This document shows, one piece after another, positions 6,590-6,955 of a DNA stretch of 6,955 bases. Position 1 is the first letter of the stretch. The number at the start of each line of letters is the position of its first letter. The stretch lies in NCBI GenBank assembly GCA_034437895.1, contig DAOTTO010000247.1, positions 1-6,955 on the forward strand. Reading direction: 5' to 3'. This stretch comes from JANRLJ01 sp034437895. Its GTDB lineage: Bacteria > Chloroflexota > Anaerolineae > Aggregatilineales > Phototrophicaceae. The notes beneath the pieces are model-generated. The model was not told the origin of the DNA. It was given only the letters and a program-made list of their open reading frames with translations, and did not search any database. The translations under genes and the position numbers were made by a program.

Positions 6590-6955
6590 TTACCGCAGCA
6601 AAGCCCGATATTTGCCTGGCGACATCCCACATAGGCGCTTAAAAGCCATGTAGAAATGACTCAACGTTGGGAAACCCGCCTCAAGCGCAATGTCGGTGAC
6701 AGGTGTATCGCTGATGATGAGACGTTGCTGAGCGTGGGCGATGCGCTGCTGCGTCAGGTATTCGATCAGGCTCAGGCCAAAGGTATCTTTGAAAACGGTC
6801 ATGGCATAATTGGGGTGCAGCCCAACCTGTCCGGCAATAGCGGCTACGGTGATGGCTTCGTCAAAATGCTGGCTCATGAAGAGCGCCATCTGGTTAGCCC
6901 GATTATCGCTGATTGCGGCTGGCGTAAGTTGGGTTTGGCTTGATGGCACAGCCGC
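6590..6955 (-). CDS. AraC-family regulator, C-terminal DNA-binding part (cut by window edge)
   Basis: The frame is open from the right edge to the TAA at 6592-6590, giving about 121 residues of the C-terminal part of an AraC/XylS-family activator. The two helix-turn-helix motifs are clear: the first covers AAIAGQVGLHPNYAMTVF, and the second covers VTDIALEAGFPTLSHFYMAF followed by KRLCGMSPGKYR. The stretch before them looks like the interdomain linker. An N-terminal sugar-sensing domain (cupin type in most relatives) should lie beyond the edge, since family members are usually 270-300 aa. A GTG at 6949-6947 could mimic a start, but the frame continues upstream, so this is a partial gene and not a small stand-alone protein. 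NYAM after the first HTH resembles the melibiose regulator MelR, which suggests but does not prove a galactoside effector. Its stop is 8 bp from the GH42 stop. Confidence 0.9.
   Translation of the reverse strand, partial: AAVPSSQTQLTPAAISDNRANQMALFMSQHFDEAITVAAIAGQVGLHPNYAMTVFKDTFGLSLIEYLTQQRIAHAQQRLIISDTPVTDIALEAGFPTLSHFYMAFKRLCGMSPGKYRALLR

Noticed and set aside
6557..6594. GGTAAT/ATTACC inverted repeat and a GCTG/CAGC pair around the convergent stops, as a bidirectional terminator.
   Set aside because: The first stem is 6 bp with a 26-nt loop and the second is only 4 bp. Neither has a T tract on either strand.
6656..6943. A 95-codon + strand frame opposite the AraC-type gene.
   Set aside because: The - strand frame encodes two unmistakable helix-turn-helix motifs, so the + strand frame is incidental.

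Overview
This window holds a compact, complete-looking sugar uptake and hydrolysis cluster of the beta-galactoside type. Five genes run on the + strand: a LacI-family repressor, a secreted ABC sugar-binding protein, two MalF/MalG-type ABC permeases and a cytoplasmic GH42 beta-galactosidase. An AraC-family regulator faces them on the - strand and is cut by the right edge. No mobile element, CRISPR array, tRNA or rRNA was seen.

Organism: a bacterium with moderate GC genes and AT-rich intergenic DNA. The binding protein has a type I signal peptide and no lipobox cysteine, which argues against a typical Firmicutes host. Gene content and protein style would fit Chloroflexota (Anaerolineae-like) or a relative, but this is a low-confidence impression, not a demonstrated assignment.

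Layout. Positions 1-117 are AT-rich and carry a near-consensus sigma70 promoter (88-117). It runs directly into an almost perfect 28-bp palindrome (118-145) built from three AACGTT-like hexamers, the likely operator of the LacI protein (186-1232). A 105-bp gap with a possible weak internal promoter precedes the binding protein (1338-2651). The 73-bp gap after it holds a strong 11-bp hairpin. The whole 7-nt loop of this hairpin is complementary to a stretch touching the ribosome binding site of the next gene. Permease 1 (2725-3708) overlaps permease 2 (3692-4534) by 17 bp, with the second gene's ribosome binding site inside the first. The GH42 gene follows (4584-6581). Its stop lies 8 bp from the stop of the convergent AraC-type gene (6590 to the edge).

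How it works together (inference from families): galacto-oligosaccharides are captured outside the cell by the binding protein and imported intact through the two permeases. They are then cleaved by the intracellular GH42 enzyme. The ATPase subunit is not in the window, so a shared MsmK/MalK-like ATPase elsewhere is likely. The LacI protein keeps residues that in E. coli LacI contact galactosides, and it probably represses its own promoter and possibly the whole operon. This is a recognisable kind of locus. The parts most worth checking are the triple-core operator and the hairpin/pseudoknot candidate at 2672-2716.
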